From contig JADNEJ010000027.1 in assembly GCA_016292295.1 (NCBI GenBank), positions 1 to 7,838 of the forward strand: a DNA stretch of 7,838 bases, given 5' to 3'. Positions 7,150-7,838 of the stretch are shown in pieces. The notes beneath the pieces were generated by a model that was given only the letters and a program-made list of their open reading frames with translations, ran no database searches and had not been told where the DNA came from. The DNA is from Candidatus Thiodictyon intracellulare (GTDB taxonomy: Bacteria; Pseudomonadota; Gammaproteobacteria; Chromatiales; Chromatiaceae). Positions within the stretch are counted from its first letter, which is position 1; each line of letters begins with the position of its first letter. Both the position numbers and the translations under genes were made by a program.

Positions 7150-7674
7150 ATGAACCCAGCACCTCAACACCACCAGGACGGCCTCATCGCGGCCGCGTCG
7201 CGGTGGTGCGCGGAATGGCCGCTCCCTCTGATCCTGGTCACCGCTGGGCTCTTTCTCGCCTTTGGCGAGCGCTTGCTCGCGAATCTGACGCACCCGCTGC
7301 CGCTGACCGCGGTCTTCATCTGGCTGTTCGTGGCGATCCTGCTGGCGGCCGTGCGAGGCGTGCACCACGTGGACTGTCTGGCGTTGCGACTTGGGGAACC
7401 CTACGGTACCCTGATCCTGACCCTCTCGGTCACCGCCATTGAGGTGCTGATGATCGTCGCCCTGATGCTGCATGGCGCGAACGACCTGACCCTGGCCCGG
7501 AGCGCCATGTACGCGGTCGTGATGATCGTGCTGAACGGCCTGGTGGGTCTGGCCTTGATCCTTGGCGCCCTGCGCTACCGGGAACAGTCCTACAACCTGG
7601 CGGGCGCCCGCACCTATCTCAGCGTGATCATTCCGCTGGCGGTCTTGAGCCTAATCCTGCCGAATATCACGGTC
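7150..7674 (+). pseudogene. chaA: ChaA-type Ca2+(Na+)/H+ antiporter, N-terminal half, truncated by an insertion
   Basis: Reading from the ATG at 7150 gives 175 native residues that follow E. coli ChaA (366 residues): hydrophobic segments at about 25-45 and 50-69, then HHVDCLALRLGEPYGTLIL (72-90), LSVTAIEVLMIVALMLHG (92-109) with the conserved membrane acidic residue Glu98, and a further run of helices through VVMIVLNGLVGLALILGAL (123-141) and LSVIIPLAVLSLILPNIT (157-174). ChaA proteins are inner-membrane cation/proton exchangers of the CaCA superfamily, with two homologous halves. Only the first half is present. From 7675 the sequence becomes the tip of the GGCCTTGATCA element. The frame stays open through the element to the window end, so a hybrid polypeptide would be made. 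No Shine-Dalgarno sequence is evident before the ATG, and no in-frame start lies just upstream. Confidence 0.85.
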
Positions 7675-7838
7675 GGCCTTGATTATAAATCCGCCCAAAA
7701 CAAAGCGCTGAAGTCGGTCATAAGCGTCGAAGGAGTTGGCAGGACCTGCGAACTTTCATACTCTTGGAAGTGCAAACTAACCCAGGGTAGTAAAAAATAT
7801 CCGAAGGTCCTGCCGCGAGAAACTTTAGCCCAGATGCC
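7675..7838 (+). mobile_element. Left end of a longer element of the GGCCTTGATCA family inserted in chaA
   Basis: The tip GGCCTTGATTATAAATCCGC (7675-7694) and the next three bases match the left tip of copy A at all but one of 23 positions. Beyond the tip the sequence is unlike copies A-D, so this is a different, probably longer member that runs past the window end. A perfect 10-bp inverted repeat, GGCAGGACCT (7738-7747) with AGGTCCTGCC (7805-7814), lies inside it. No transposase is recognisable in the 141 bp available. Any target duplication would begin with ATCACGGTC (7666-7674) and its partner would be outside the window. Confidence 0.7.

Noticed and set aside
7551..7561. GGCCTTGATCC inside chaA resembles the element tip
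   Set aside because: It encodes the expected ALIL residues of ChaA, the similarity ends after 10 bases, and the reading frame is uninterrupted.

Overview
The window looks like an accessory, insertion-riddled stretch of a high-GC gammaproteobacterial chromosome. HemF and GltA are close to the enteric-type gammaproteobacterial proteins, and the overall flavour would fit a purple sulfur bacterium or other Chromatiales; that placement is an inference from protein similarity and base composition only. Two housekeeping genes are intact, and almost everything else is broken.

Layout. 1-590: a decayed small transposon-type helix-turn-helix gene on the minus strand, a solo end of a repeat element, and the last 71 codons of a PD-(D/E)XK nuclease-domain protein on the plus strand. 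656-2911 (minus): gltA (type II citrate synthase) followed after 9 bp by hemF (oxygen-dependent coproporphyrinogen III oxidase). 3105-3236 (minus): a very small one-helix membrane protein interrupted by a TGA. 3456-5712: a nest of decayed insertion sequences: the C-terminal part of an IS4-family transposase (plus), a nearly full-length IS630-family transposase (minus), and three copies of a short terminal-inverted-repeat element. 5916-6039: a fourth 124-bp element with the same tips but a different core. 6241-7005 (minus): a frameshifted multi-pass membrane protein. 7150-7674 (plus): the N-terminal half of a ChaA-type cation/proton antiporter, cut off by another end of the same element family that runs out of the window.

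The unifying observation is a mobile-element family with tips GGCCTTGATCA. Three members (3456-3579, 5378-5501, 5581-5712) share sequence throughout and have no transposase of their own, so they behave like MITEs. Two of them are flanked by 9-bp direct repeats, each with one mismatch, which is good evidence of transposition. A fourth (5916-6039) has the same length and tips but an unrelated palindromic interior. Two further single ends (348-369 and 7675-7697) lie at the broken edges of the nuclease and antiporter genes. The 9-bp duplication and the tip sequence recall the IS903 group of the IS5 family, but no transposase for the family can be recognised here.

A second theme is the decay pattern. 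Reading frames are damaged by short tandem duplications of 7, 7, 8, 12 and 14 bp and by premature stops, mostly TAG, at positions where the expected residue is still obvious. I found no RNA genes, no CRISPR array and no defence or biosynthetic system that could be called a new functional system; the most interesting content is the repeat family.
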